A stretch of 64,000 nucleotides of DNA. It comes from Thiorhodovibrio winogradskyi (lineage in GTDB: Bacteria; Pseudomonadota; Gammaproteobacteria; Chromatiales; Chromatiaceae). This document shows, piece by piece, positions 44,416-53,357 of the stretch (position 1 is its first letter; every line of letters begins with the position of its first letter). The stretch spans positions 5,095,531 to 5,159,530 of the forward strand of contig NZ_CP121472.1 of NCBI RefSeq assembly GCF_036208045.1, written 5' to 3'. The notes beneath the pieces are model-generated. The model was not told the origin of the DNA and made no database searches. It saw only the letters and a list, made by a program, of their open reading frames with translations. The position numbers and the translations under genes are program-made.

Positions 44416-45645
44416 TCAGCCATAGTACACCCGCGCTTGACGAAACACCGGGTCTTTGCCAATGGCATGACGGATGCGCCGTGCGAGCTTTTCCGCCTCG
44501 CTGTCCATGCCCGTTGCCAGGCTCAACGGCAGCAGAATTTCCACCTCCAGGGCGCCATGCAGATAATGCAGCAGTACCCGTCGGCGCTCGGCGAATTCGG
44601 GAATCCCGGCGCAGAGTTGCTCGAGCTGTTGCAGCGCCTCGGCACGCAATGGTAGATCAGAGCGCACCGGTCGAGCCTCGTCGTCTTCCGGATCGATGTG
44701 GACGATCACCTCGCTGATTTCGTCGAAGCCGGCCTTGAGCCGCTTCTCGACCAGCACGCTGATCATGTGCCCCTCGGAGACACTGATATAAGGATCGACC
44801 AGCACATGCACATCGGCGCTGGCCTGCCCGCCGTGGGTGCGGGTGCGGAGCATGTGCAAACTGCGCACATCGGCAATGGCGGTGATGGCCTGACGGATTT
44901 CGCCCACCCGGGCGGGTTCGAGACCCGCATCGACCAATTCGCTCACCGCCTCCCTGCCCAGATCCCAGGCGATCTTGGCGATCATCACCGCCACCAGCAC
45001 CGAGGCCACCGCATCCAGGTAGCTCAGGCCCGCCAAGGTGCCGGCGATGCCAATGAGCACCACAATGGAGGAAATGGCATCGCTGCGATGATGCCAGGCA
45101 TTGGCGCGCAGCATGTCGGAACGCACCCGCTTGGCATAAAACAGGGTGTACCAAAACAGGGCCTCATTGACCAGAATCGAACCAGCCGCCGCCGCCAAGG
45201 CCCACCAGCTCGGCCGTAGAAGTTGTTCGGGCTCGAACAGCCGCTCGGCCGCGTCCCAGGCAATCCCCAGAGCCACAGCCGCCAGAAAGATGCCCAGGAT
45301 CAGGGTCGCGACCGTCTCGAAGCGCTGATGTCCATAAGGGTGTTCAGCATCCGGGGCCTCGCCAGCGCGATGCCCGGCGACATAGACTAAGAGATCGGAC
45401 GCCAGATCGGACACTGAATGAACCCCATCTGCAATGAGTGCGTGGGAATTGCCGAACCAGCCGCAGAGGATTTTACCCACCGCGAGGAGGCTATTGCTCA
45501 GTGCCGCCACCAGGGTGGTACGGGATATGGCCTTGACCCGCTCCTTGGCCCTTGCGTCAACGTAATCCTTGCCGGCTCCGTTGTTGGGCTCGTCAACTGG
45601 CCCGGACAGGGCGCGTGCGTGCCGATGATGCGAAGAACTGCCCAT
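44416..45645 (-). CDS. Cation diffusion facilitator (CDF) metal transporter
   Basis: A 409-residue inner-membrane H+/divalent-metal antiporter. Six membrane helices; the metal site motifs are HALIADGVHSVSDLASDLL (helix II, HxxxD-like) and NAWHHRSDAISSIVVLIG (helix V, HxxxD). The cytoplasmic C-terminal domain (ADVRSLHMLRTRTHGGQASADVHVLVD) follows and is extended by ~70 residues beyond the usual CDF end (ALQQLEQLCAGIPEF ... RQARVYYG). The signature pattern resembles the Fe/Zn/Mn FieF-Mam group, but the metal cannot be assigned. A His-containing N-terminal tail (SSHHRHAR) precedes. GGGAG lies before ATG 45645. Confidence 0.9.
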   Translation of the reverse strand: MGSSSHHRHARALSGPVDEPNNGAGKDYVDARAKERVKAISRTTLVAALSNSLLAVGKILCGWFGNSHALIADGVHSVSDLASDLLVYVAGHRAGEAPDAEHPYGHQRFETVATLILGIFLAAVALGIAWDAAERLFEPEQLLRPSWWALAAAAGSILVNEALFWYTLFYAKRVRSDMLRANAWHHRSDAISSIVVLIGIAGTLAGLSYLDAVASVLVAVMIAKIAWDLGREAVSELVDAGLEPARVGEIRQAITAIADVRSLHMLRTRTHGGQASADVHVLVDPYISVSEGHMISVLVEKRLKAGFDEISEVIVHIDPEDDEARPVRSDLPLRAEALQQLEQLCAGIPEFAERRRVLLHYLHGALEVEILLPLSLATGMDSEAEKLARRIRHAIGKDPVFRQARVYYG

Positions 45646-45907
45646 GACTGCTCCCAGTCGAAACCATCCAGCGCGCTATCATAACCGGGCGCGGCCAAGC
45701 GCTGCCGCTAGAATGCGCATCCGCGCGGGATACCTGCCGAATAAATCTGACCAGAGAGGCCAGACAAAGACCCACTCAGACAGGCTTTTCCGCCGTCGTC
45801 CGCTCTGAAGCTGGCGCGCGATACGCAACGAGCCTTTATACTGATGCACTTTTCTTGGTTTCATTGGCCTCGGTTTCGGTTGGCCTTAGTTTCGGTTGGA
45901 GGTTATC

Positions 45908-46858
45908 GTGCCAAGCACCCCTGTGCGGGATCATCAGGTCGCGGATGCTCAAGGACTGGATTTTCAGGACTTGATCCTCAGGCTGCAGCAGTTCTGGGCC
46001 GAGCGCGGCTGCGTGATCATGCAGCCCCATGACATGGAAGTGGGAGCCGGGACCTTTCATCCGGCCACCTTCCTGCGCGCCATCGGCCCCGAGCCCTGGC
46101 GCGCGGCCTATGTGCAGCCCAGCCGCCGTCCGACCGACGGGCGCTATGGCGAGAATCCCAATCGCCTGCAGCATTACTATCAATTCCAAGTGCTGCTCAA
46201 GCCCTCGCCGCCAGATATCCAAGCGCTGTATCTGGACTCGCTAAAGACCCTGGGCATCGACCCGCTGGTACATGACATCCGCTTTGTCGAGGACAATTGG
46301 GAATCCCCCACCCTGGGGGCCTGGGGGCTGGGCTGGGAGGTCTGGCTCAATGGCATGGAGGTGACCCAGTTCACCTACTTCCAGCAGGTTGGCGGGCTCG
46401 AATGCCGGCCGGTCAGCGGCGAGATCACCTATGGGCTGGAACGCATCGCCATGTACCTGCAGGGGGTCGAGAATGTCTTTGATCTGTTATGGAAGCAGAC
46501 GCCCGAGGCGCGCGTGACCTACGGCGATGTCTATCATCAAAACGAGGTCGAGCAGTCAGCCTACAACTTCGAGCATGCCGAGGTGCCGGCGCTCTTTGAG
46601 CAATTCACTGTCGCCGAGCGCCAAAGCCGCCATCTGGCGGAACTCGGCCTGCCGCTGCCGGCCTATGAGCAGGTGCTGAAAGCCTCGCATCTGTTCAATC
46701 TGCTTGATGCGCGCGGCGCCATTTCCGTCACCGAGCGGCAGCGCTTTATTCTGCGTGTTCGCACCCTGGCGCGCGCGGTGGCCACTGGCTACTACCAGTC
46801 GCGCGAGGCACTGGGCTTTCCGATGCTCGCCGACCAACCCGAGCGGAGGGCCGCATGA
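45908..46858 (+). CDS. glyQ: Glycyl-tRNA synthetase alpha subunit
   Basis: Catalytic subunit of the alpha2beta2 class IIc glycyl-tRNA synthetase. Sequence [61 protein letters not shown] (two halves) and [20 protein letters not shown] is diagnostic. The frame opens at TTG 45896, but GGAGG followed by five bases and GTG at 45908 gives the better start (316 residues). Its stop overlaps the glyS ATG by 4 bp. Confidence 0.98.
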   Translation: MPSTPVRDHQVADAQGLDFQDLILRLQQFWAERGCVIMQPHDMEVGAGTFHPATFLRAIGPEPWRAAYVQPSRRPTDGRYGENPNRLQHYYQFQVLLKPSPPDIQALYLDSLKTLGIDPLVHDIRFVEDNWESPTLGAWGLGWEVWLNGMEVTQFTYFQQVGGLECRPVSGEITYGLERIAMYLQGVENVFDLLWKQTPEARVTYGDVYHQNEVEQSAYNFEHAEVPALFEQFTVAERQSRHLAELGLPLPAYEQVLKASHLFNLLDARGAISVTERQRFILRVRTLARAVATGYYQSREALGFPMLADQPERRAA

Positions 46859-48936
46859 GCACAGCCAGCAGTACGACCGGCGATCTACTGATTGAAATCG
46901 GCACCGAGGAACTGCCCCCGGTCGCCCTGCCGCGTTTGGCCCAGGCCTTGCAGCAAGACATGATCAAACACCTGGCCGAGCATCAGCTTGCCCATGGCGC
47001 GGTCGAGAGCTTCGCCACGCCACGCCGACTGGCGCTGCGCATCGCCGAGCTGGCCCTGGCCGCGCCCGATCAACACCAGACCCGCCGCGGCCCGGCGCTG
47101 GCGGCGGCCTTCAATGCCGAGGGCGAGCCAACCCAAGCCGCGCTCGGTTTCGCGCGCTCCTGTGGGGTCGAGATCGACGCACTGGACCGGCTGGAGACCG
47201 ACAAGGGCGCCTGGCTGGTGTATGAGCAACGCATCCCTGGTCGCACCGCCGCTGACTTGCTGCCAGAACTGACCGAGCAGGCGCTGGCTGCCCTACCCAT
47301 TCCCAAACGCATGCGCTGGGGCTCGGGCGATGCGGCCTTTGTGCGCCCGGTGCACTGGATTTGTGGTCTGCTCGGCGACCAGGTCATCGCCGGTGAGGTG
47401 ATGGGGCTACCCATGGGTCGCGAGACTCGCGGGCATCGCTTTCACGCCCCCGCGCCCATCAGCATCGCTCACCCGCGCGACTATGACCGCCTGCTGCGCG
47501 AGCAGGGCTGGGTGGAGCCGGATTTCGCCGCGCGCCGCGCACGCATTGCCGAGCAGGTCAGCGCGCTCGCCGCCAGCGCTGGCGGCCAGGCGCGCCCGAC
47601 CGAGGCACTGCTCGATGAAGTCACGGCACTGTGCGAATGGCCGGTGGCCCTGCTCGGACGCTTCGACGCGGCCTATCTGGAAGTGCCGCCCGAGGTACTG
47701 ATCGAAACCATGCAGAAGAACCAGAAATACTTTCCGGTCTTCGGCACCGATGGCGCCCTGCTGCCTTGTTTCATCACTATCTGCAATATCGACAGCCGCG
47801 CCCCGGACCTGGTGCGCGCCGGCAACGAGCGGGTCATCACGCCGCGCTTTGCCGATGCGTGTTTCTTCTGGGAGCAAGACCTCAAGGAGCCGCTTGCCAG
47901 TCGCATTCCCAAGCTGGCCGATGTGGTGTTTCAAGACAAGCTCGGCTCCCTGGCCGAGCGCGCCGGGCGTGTCGCTCAAGTGCTCGGCGCCATGGCCGAC
48001 CCCATGGAGCTTGACCGCCCCGAGGCCGAGCACGCCGCGCGGCTCGCCAAATGTGACCTGGTCACCCTCATGGTGGGCGAATTCGGCAGCCTGCAGGGCA
48101 TCATCGGGCGCTACTATGCCCAGCACGGCGGCGAGTCCGCCGCCATCGCCGAGGCCATGGCGGAACAATACCTGCCGCGTCACGCCGGCGACCAACTGCC
48201 AGTGACCCCGCTCGGGCAGGCACTGGCGCTGGCCGACCGGCTCGACTCCCTGGTTGGCGTGTTCGCCATCGGCGAGCGCCCCACCGGCGTCAAAGACCCC
48301 TACGGCCTGCGCCGCGCCGCTATCGGGGTGCTGCGGCTACTGATTGAAATCCCGCTGGAGCTGGATCTGAAAGACCTGCTCCACCAGGCCGCCGAGGCCT
48401 TTCCCGCCGCCATAGACGCGCCGGCCGTGGTCGATGAGGTACTGGGCTACTGCCTGGAGCGGCTAGGGGCCTATTATCAGGATCAAGGCATCGCCAGTGA
48501 TCGCGTCGCCGCCGTGCTGAGCCTGGGACTTAGCGCGCCCGCGGACATCGACCGACGGGTGCGCGCGGTGGAAGCCTTCAGCCGCCTACCCGAGTCCACC
48601 GCCCTGGCCGCCGCCAACAAGCGCATCGCCAATATTCTGAAAAAAGCGCCAGCAAGCGCGCGCCACCTGGATCCGAACGCCCTGCGCGAACCCGAGGAAC
48701 AAGCCCTGGCCCAATCCGTGGCAGCGGTCGAGGCCGATCTCCAACCCCTGCTCGCCGGCGGCGACTACGCGGGCGCCCTGGTCGCCCTGGCAGGCTTGCG
48801 CGAGGCAGTCGATGCCTTTTTCGACGCCATCATGGTGATGGCCGATGATCCGCAAGTGCGCGACAATCGGCTCGCCTTGCTCGGGCAGCTCCAGCTGTTG
48901 TTCCTGCGCATTGCCGATATCGCCAAGTTGCAATAG
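46855..48936 (+). CDS. glyS: Glycyl-tRNA synthetase beta subunit
   Basis: The tRNA-binding partner of GlyQ, 693 residues. Landmarks: [19 protein letters not shown] at the start, [34 protein letters not shown] in two parts and the [19 protein letters not shown] segment (HD-like core), with the anticodon-binding C-terminus ([20 protein letters not shown]). It overlaps glyQ by ATGA and is followed 19 bp later by a MazG-like gene. Confidence 0.98.
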   Translation: MSTASSTTGDLLIEIGTEELPPVALPRLAQALQQDMIKHLAEHQLAHGAVESFATPRRLALRIAELALAAPDQHQTRRGPALAAAFNAEGEPTQAALGFARSCGVEIDALDRLETDKGAWLVYEQRIPGRTAADLLPELTEQALAALPIPKRMRWGSGDAAFVRPVHWICGLLGDQVIAGEVMGLPMGRETRGHRFHAPAPISIAHPRDYDRLLREQGWVEPDFAARRARIAEQVSALAASAGGQARPTEALLDEVTALCEWPVALLGRFDAAYLEVPPEVLIETMQKNQKYFPVFGTDGALLPCFITICNIDSRAPDLVRAGNERVITPRFADACFFWEQDLKEPLASRIPKLADVVFQDKLGSLAERAGRVAQVLGAMADPMELDRPEAEHAARLAKCDLVTLMVGEFGSLQGIIGRYYAQHGGESAAIAEAMAEQYLPRHAGDQLPVTPLGQALALADRLDSLVGVFAIGERPTGVKDPYGLRRAAIGVLRLLIEIPLELDLKDLLHQAAEAFPAAIDAPAVVDEVLGYCLERLGAYYQDQGIASDRVAAVLSLGLSAPADIDRRVRAVEAFSRLPESTALAAANKRIANILKKAPASARHLDPNALREPEEQALAQSVAAVEADLQPLLAGGDYAGALVALAGLREAVDAFFDAIMVMADDPQVRDNRLALLGQLQLLFLRIADIAKLQ

Positions 48937-48955
48937 GCCCGCTGGTACCCTGACA

Positions 48956-49366
48956 ATGGTTGAGCAGACAGCAAACCCGGACTCCCACGACGCCATGCTG
49001 GCGGCCGTGCAGGCCTTTCATGACAAACACCGCTTGCGCGAGACCGGCGGCGAGGACATGGTCTATCGCATCGCGCTCATGGCCGAGGAGCTTGGCGAAA
49101 TCTCCGCCAGTGTGACCAAGGGCAAAGCCTATGAGCACCTGGCCGAGGAAATCGCCGATCTCTATATTCTGCTGCTCGGCACTGCTATCTCAGCCGATGT
49201 GGATCTGAAAACCGCCTTCTGGCGCAAAATGGCCAAGCTCGACTTGCGCCAGGCACGCATGATCGGCGGTCGCATTCGCGTCTCGGCGTTCAAGGATGAC
49301 CCGGAACCCGAGCGGCAAGACGTGCGGCAAAATGATCCCCAGCAGCAAGATCCTGGGCACGCATGA
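48956..49366 (+). CDS. MazG-like nucleotide pyrophosphohydrolase
   Basis: A 136-residue all-alpha NTP pyrophosphohydrolase-type protein. The divalent-metal helix motif is MAEELGEISASV...EEIADLYILL (ExxE..ExxD pattern), followed by KTAFWRKMAKLDLRQARMIGG. These enzymes hydrolyse unusual or excess (d)NTPs. ATG 48956 is the start; the earlier frame opening overlaps glyS and is not used. It ends in a 4-bp ATGA overlap with gmhB, so it belongs to the glyQS-gmhB operon. Confidence 0.85.
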   Translation: MVEQTANPDSHDAMLAAVQAFHDKHRLRETGGEDMVYRIALMAEELGEISASVTKGKAYEHLAEEIADLYILLLGTAISADVDLKTAFWRKMAKLDLRQARMIGGRIRVSAFKDDPEPERQDVRQNDPQQQDPGHA

Positions 49367-49911
49367 GTGTGAAGCTTGTGATCCTCGACCGCGACGGCGT
49401 CATCAACCAGGACTCGGATGCCTACATCAAGTCACCGGACGAATGGCAGCCCATTCCCAACAGCCCCCAGGCGATTGCCCGGCTCAATAACGCCGGCTGG
49501 ACGGTCACCGTCGCCACCAATCAATCCGGAATTGGTCGCGGGCTGTTCGATCACGACCAGCTCGCGCTCATTCACCAGAAAATGACCCGGGAACTGGCGA
49601 CCGTGGGCGCGCGCATCGAGGCCATTGCCTACTGCCCGCATCGTCCGGACAATGGCTGCACCTGCCGCAAGCCGCGCACCGGGTTGCTAGAGTCGCTGGC
49701 AAGGCGCTTTGGGGTCTCGCTCGCCGGGGTTCCGGTCATCGGCGATGCGCTGCGCGATGTGCAAGCGGCCATGGCGGTCGGCGCGCGCCCGCTGCTGGTC
49801 AGCACCGGCAAAGGCAAGCGCACCCTTGCGACCCATGAGGTGGAGCTGAATCATGTCGAGCAATTTAGGGATCTGTCCGCGGCGGTCGACGCACTGCTGA
49901 AAGAACACTAG
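49363..49911 (+). CDS. gmhB: D-glycero-beta-D-manno-heptose-1,7-bisphosphate 7-phosphatase
   Basis: A HAD phosphatase of ADP-heptose (LPS core) synthesis. Motif I is LVILDRDGVINQDS (DxD), motif II VATNQSGIGRG, then the zinc-binding CPHRPDNGCTCRKP (three Cys and one His) typical of GmhB, and motif IV PVIGDALRDVQAAMA. 182 residues is normal. It overlaps the MazG-like gene by 4 bp and is followed by a plsC-type gene, a common gmhB neighbour. Confidence 0.96.
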   Translation: MSVKLVILDRDGVINQDSDAYIKSPDEWQPIPNSPQAIARLNNAGWTVTVATNQSGIGRGLFDHDQLALIHQKMTRELATVGARIEAIAYCPHRPDNGCTCRKPRTGLLESLARRFGVSLAGVPVIGDALRDVQAAMAVGARPLLVSTGKGKRTLATHEVELNHVEQFRDLSAAVDALLKEH

Positions 49912-49927
49912 CCAGCTCTAAACACCC

Positions 49928-50662
49928 ATGCTTTATCTGCGCTCCGCCATTTTTAACCTCTTGTTCAGTGTTGTCAGCATTGGCTACAGCATTGCTATCT
50001 TGCTGGCCGCGCCCTTGGTCTCGGAATGCGCCCTGGGACACCTCGGGAACGCCTGGTCGCGCACCTCACTGGTATTACTGCGGGTCATCTGTGGGCTGGA
50101 TATCCAGGTGAGCGGGCGCGAGTATCTGCCGGAGCACCCAGTAGTGATTCTGTGCAAACATTCATCCGCCTGGGAGACGGTCGCGCTGCGCACCCTGTTT
50201 CCTTGCCGCCAGGCCTGGGTTTTGAAGCGTGAACTGCTCGCCATTCCCTTCTTTGGCTGGGCACTGGGCCGCTATCACCCCATCGCCATCGACCGCGGCT
50301 CGCCAAGACAGGCGCTCAAGCAGGTGCTGACCCAGGGTGAAATCAGCCTGAACGCCGGGCGCTGGGTGGTGCTCTTCCCCGAGGGCACGCGTGTCGCCCC
50401 CGGACAGCGCGGACGCTACAATATCAGCGGTGCCAAACTGGCGGAACGCACTGGCACGGATGTGCTGCCCATCGCGCACAACTCAGGCGTTTTTTGGGGC
50501 CGCCGTGCCTTTACCAAAAGGCCGGGTTGCATCCATCTTGTCATAGGGGCACCTATTTCCAGCCAAGGTCGCGGGGCGGCCGAGATCAATCGTCTGGCCG
50601 AGGACTGGATCGAGACCACGGTGGCCAGTCTGCCCAGCTCGCCAGATCCCTCCCGAACCTGA
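49928..50662 (+). CDS. 1-acyl-sn-glycerol-3-phosphate acyltransferase (PlsC family)
   Basis: Membrane-associated acyltransferase of phospholipid or lipid A-type acylation. An N-terminal hydrophobic helix (LLFSVVSIGYSIAILLAAPL) is followed by the acyltransferase motif I CKHSSAWET, an HX4E variant of the usual HX4D, motif II in AIDRGSPRQALKQV, motif III LFPEGTRVAPG and motif IV VLPIAHNSGVFW. The HX4E form is seen in a subgroup of PlsC proteins next to gmhB. It lies 16 bp after gmhB. Confidence 0.92.
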   Translation: MLYLRSAIFNLLFSVVSIGYSIAILLAAPLVSECALGHLGNAWSRTSLVLLRVICGLDIQVSGREYLPEHPVVILCKHSSAWETVALRTLFPCRQAWVLKRELLAIPFFGWALGRYHPIAIDRGSPRQALKQVLTQGEISLNAGRWVVLFPEGTRVAPGQRGRYNISGAKLAERTGTDVLPIAHNSGVFWGRRAFTKRPGCIHLVIGAPISSQGRGAAEINRLAEDWIETTVASLPSSPDPSRT

Positions 50663-50690
50663 AGCCGGCATCGACTCGAGCCACAGTATC

Positions 50691-50999
50691 ATGCTGGTGA
50701 AATTTCAAAGTCCCGCCCATGCCGACATTGTGATGTTCGGCGATGTCGCCTTGACGCTCTTGCGCCTGATGGGCAACAGCGGCAAAGTGCCCGGCGCCCT
50801 GATGCCGGAGGATATCCCCGAAGCCCTGGGCAACCTGAAAGCCGCGGTCGCGGCCAATCCGGAACGTCCGCTCAATCCAGAGCGGCAGCATAGCCGCGAT
50901 GCCGAGCAGCCCAGCGTGAGCCTGTCCCGCCGTGCCCTGCCGCTCATCCATCTGCTCGAGACCGCATTGGCGCGCGATAAACATGTGATCTGGGAATGA
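50691..50999 (+). CDS. DUF1840-family protein
   Basis: A 102-residue protein matching DUF1840: the start MLVKFQSPAHADIVMFGDVA, the LMGNSGKVPGALMPEDIPEA segment and the C-terminal RRALPLIHLLETALARDKHV. Function unknown; cytoplasmic. It is the last gene of the glyQ-glyS cluster (28 bp after plsC) and the last intact chromosomal gene before the accessory region. Confidence 0.9.
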   Translation: MLVKFQSPAHADIVMFGDVALTLLRLMGNSGKVPGALMPEDIPEALGNLKAAVAANPERPLNPERQHSRDAEQPSVSLSRRALPLIHLLETALARDKHVIWE

Positions 51000-51282
51000 T
51001 GGCCAGTGAAGGCGCATGCCCCCGAGGGTGCACCGGCTCAGCCAGCCTCCAGACCCGCGATCATTAGTACCTCGTGCGAGTTTCTATCCGGGGCAAATGC
51101 CGGCTCCCCCATGCGCCAGTCCCGACAAAAGGCCTTCGTCAAAGCGAGAGTATTCGTCTAGGAGATATGACGGTAACAGTGCCCGCACACGGCGCGCGAA
51201 GCGTTGTGGGCGATGGATCCGGAACGCCAGGAAACCGCCGCCCGAGTCGCTCATGCGGGTGGCTCGGTTCTGCGACAAGCCA

Positions 51283-51465
51283 TCACGACCGCCGACTGTG
51301 GCTCGGGTGCGGGAGAACTCGCACCCACCTGGTCAGGCGCCCCAGCCCCCAAGCCTCAGCCTCTACCCCCTCTTTATAGGGGCACACCGCAAACCCAGCT
51401 AGGTACTCGTAGTACCCCTGCCAGAAGGCGAGCGCGGCGGTTTGCGGTGTGCTAGGTAAAGGCAT
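51283..51465 (-). CDS. Small Rmf/CrpP-fold-like protein (60 residues)
   Basis: A short minus-strand ORF whose core FWQGYYEYLAGFAVCPY followed by EAEAWGLG matches the pattern of ribosome modulation factor and CrpP-like small proteins (G-x-x-AG...CPY...W-x-x-G). Rmf dimerises 70S ribosomes in stationary phase; CrpP-like members have other or unknown roles. The first 12 codons contain GCACACCGCAAAC, whose inverted copy GTTTGCGGTGTGC occurs inside the gene, so the mRNA can form a 13-bp stem with an inner GGTACT-CGT-AGTACC hairpin. No good ribosome site precedes ATG 51465, so expression is uncertain. The region 51000-51282 shows nothing else. Confidence 0.42.
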   Translation of the reverse strand: MPLPSTPQTAALAFWQGYYEYLAGFAVCPYKEGVEAEAWGLGRLTRWVRVLPHPSHSRRS

Positions 51466-51814
51466 AGTTATTTAGGTGGCAGGGCGGGTGCCAATCTCCC
51501 GCAGTCCGGGTATTCGTCGGCGTACTTGCAGCCGATCCCAAGTCTCCTATTCCCCGGCAACAGGCTAATACCGCTGCTGACTGGCTTCAGCATTCCTGCC
51601 TGCCTTTCAACTCAGTCCAGAATCCTATTTCTGCGACTCTTCCCAAGCCAGGAAATCACTGATGGTACTGCGTGCTCGTCCGGCGGTGCCCTTCGGCCAC
51701 TCGCCTTTAGCGGTGATGTAGGCTTCAACGCGCTCACTGTACTTCGCTTTGGCGATGTGCATGAGGGCTTCGGCACAGAACTATCTACCTTCAGACAACC
51801 TGATCTCCGGGAAT
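51466..51814. other. Degenerate stretch with an unassigned 45-codon minus-strand ORF
   Basis: The minus-strand ORF 51762-51625 (MHIAKAKYSERVEAY ... DFLAWEESQK) has coding-like composition, and its frame continues upstream for six codons to a stop. It looks like the surviving end of a larger gene; I do not recognise it. The rest of the stretch shows no gene. Confidence 0.35.
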
Positions 51815-51930
51815 TTACGCTGAGCCCAATTTCAACACCAGGCGCAGATTGGTGCGGGGAAAAACCGTCTCGGTTTCATTCAACTCCTCGCAGAGTTTTG
51901 CGATGATCAGTCGGTCTGGACCTCGGTGTC
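51815..51930 (-). pseudogene. 3'-terminal remnant of a transposase-type gene abutting the CRISPR array
   Basis: The minus-strand frame reads DRLIIAKLCEELNETETVFP then RTNLRLVLKLGSA-stop. The LNETETVFPxTxLRL ending is familiar from the C-terminus of DDE transposases. Only ~38 codons survive; upstream the frame runs straight into the CRISPR repeat at 51931, so the gene was cut there. Confidence 0.5.
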
Positions 51931-52072
51931 TTTCTGATCTGCCTATGCGGCAGTGAACATGTCGGCCCCGGACCCGGACTGGCATTTCTGAGCTGCCTAT
52001 GCGGCAGTGAACGGGATCGGGATCGGCAGCGGGGCAGGCAAGCTTTTCTGAGCTGCCTATGCGGCAGTGAAC
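51931..52072 (-). CRISPR. Orphan type I-F CRISPR mini-array: three 28-bp repeats, two spacers
   Basis: Repeats at 51931-51958, 51985-52012 and 52045-52072. Read on the minus strand each begins GTTCACTGCCGCATAGG and ends in CAGCTCAGAAA (first-listed copy: CAGATCAGAAA), the I-F repeat with its CTGCC-GCATA-GGCAG hairpin. Spacers are 26 bp (51959-51984) and 32 bp (52013-52044); 32 is the normal I-F length. The mismatched repeat at 51931 and the short spacer mark the trailer end, so the leader side is 52073 upward. No cas gene is in the window. Both spacers are GC-rich and partly repetitive. Confidence 0.9.
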
Positions 52073-52302
52073 GCTTCCCGAGCCATTTGCGCTGTTCCCA
52101 ACCCCTTGAATTGATTTGGCCAGCAAGGCAGGGTAAATTTCGTTTACCCCATCCTGAGGCTATCCAGAGAAGGACAATCAATCACTTGCGCTGGATCACA
52201 GCCGAGAGAGCAAAAAAGTCACCCCTGAGCCGCTGGAGGGTAAAAAACGCTTGGAGACGGGGACCTCGGGGCTGAGACAACGAATCGGAACAGGACAACC
52301 CT
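52073..52302 (-). promoter_or_regulatory. Putative CRISPR leader and flank up to the next transposase remnant
   Basis: Directly next to the leader-side repeat lies TCAAGGGGTTGGGAACAGC (minus strand), similar in layout to I-F leaders, which carry a CAAGGG-TTGG block shortly before the first repeat. Further out is a hairpin GGGTAAA-TTTCG-TTTACCC (52131-52149). Beyond about 52160 I see nothing identifiable until the transposase start. Confidence 0.4.
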
Positions 52303-53335
52303 ATGGCGATCATGGCGCAAGCGAAGCTTTTTTCCTGGGATGCCCTCGAGGCGCGCAGTGACCTAGATCGGCTGCGATTGGTCATCGACCATCTCCCCGA
52401 TGAGCGCATCGTCCAATACCTCGAAGTGATGCGCGGGCATGGGCGCGATGACTTCCCGGTGCGAGCGATGTGGAATGCGCTGCTCGCCGGTATCGTCTTT
52501 CAGCATCCCAGCCCCGAATCCCTATGACGCGAGCTGGCGCGCAATCCCAGCCTCCATGCCGCCTGCGGCTTCGATCCGCTGCCGATTCAGCGCAAGGCGA
52601 AGGCCCAGGTAGTGACCGACCCCGAGACCGGGCTGTCGCGCATCGAATGGCCACCGGCGCCCGAACCGGTGCGAGCGGTGCCCTCGAGCTGGAACGTCTC
52701 GCGCTTTCTGGCCAATGTCATTGAACTCGAGGAGACCCTCGGGATGGTCAGCGATCTAGTCCCCTTGTTACGCGAACAACTCATGGCGTTGTTGCCCGAG
52801 TTTGGCACGCACCTGGGATTCGACGGCACCGACATCGCCAGTCATAGCACCGGAGCGAAAAACCGCGCCACCGAGCAAACCTCCGACCCCGATGCCGATT
52901 GGGGCCATCATGAAACCAGCGGTGTGGATGCCCGCACTGGCAAAGCCTGGAAAAAGATCAAACGCTGGTTTGGCTACGGACTGCATCTGATTGCCGATAC
53001 CCAGTATGAACTGCCCGTCGCCTTCGAGGTCACGCCCGCGTCGCACTCCGAGCAACCCACCCTGCGCGCGATGATCCGCGCCACCTTCAACGACACCCCG
53101 GAACTGCCCGAGCGCTGCAAGGACTTCAGTGCCGACCGGGGTCTCGACTGTGCCGAGACCAAGGCCATGCTCTGGGATGACTATCAGATCCGCCCGCTGA
53201 TCGATACCCGTGAGCTGTGGCGCGAAGAGAAACAGCTTCCGGATTATGACCCCTGCAAACCCATCACCCGCCCGCTCAACCCCCAGCGCGCCGATACCAT
53301 CGTATATACCGAAAAAGGTTCGCTCCATTGCATTT
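52303..53335 (+). pseudogene. Transposase (DUF772-type DDE, IS1182-like), broken
   Basis: Reading frame 52303 onward encodes an N-terminal DUF772-like part (DALEARSDLDRLRLVIDHL, VRAMWNALLAGIVFQHPSPESL), then an in-frame TGA at 52525-52527 (probably from CGA), then the same frame continues RELARNPSLHAACGF... into the DDE core (HLGFDGTDIASHSTG, FGYGLHLIADTQYELPVAFE, DFSADRGLDCAE) up to the left end of an ISKra4-like element at 53336. The C-terminal third is missing. So it has two lesions: a nonsense codon and truncation by the IS. The family name is by recognition of pattern only. Confidence 0.8.
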
Positions 53336-53357
53336 GGGTGCGGCTCTTTTAGAACGA
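53334..53357. repeat. Left terminal inverted repeat of the ISKra4-like element
   Basis: 24 bp, perfect inverted copy of 55083-55106. Confidence 0.93.

Noticed and set aside
44915-44945. GGGTTCGAGACCC resembling a tRNA T-arm
   Set aside because: It lies inside the CDF transporter gene and no acceptor, D or anticodon arms can be built around it.
51526-51906. 126-codon plus-strand ORF left of the CRISPR array
   Set aside because: No homology pattern, and the minus strand in the same interval carries better coding scraps.
51815-52126. Minus-strand ORF reading through the CRISPR repeats (repeated VHCRIGSSE)
   Set aside because: The repetition is simply translation of the I-F repeats; only its last 38 codons look like real protein.
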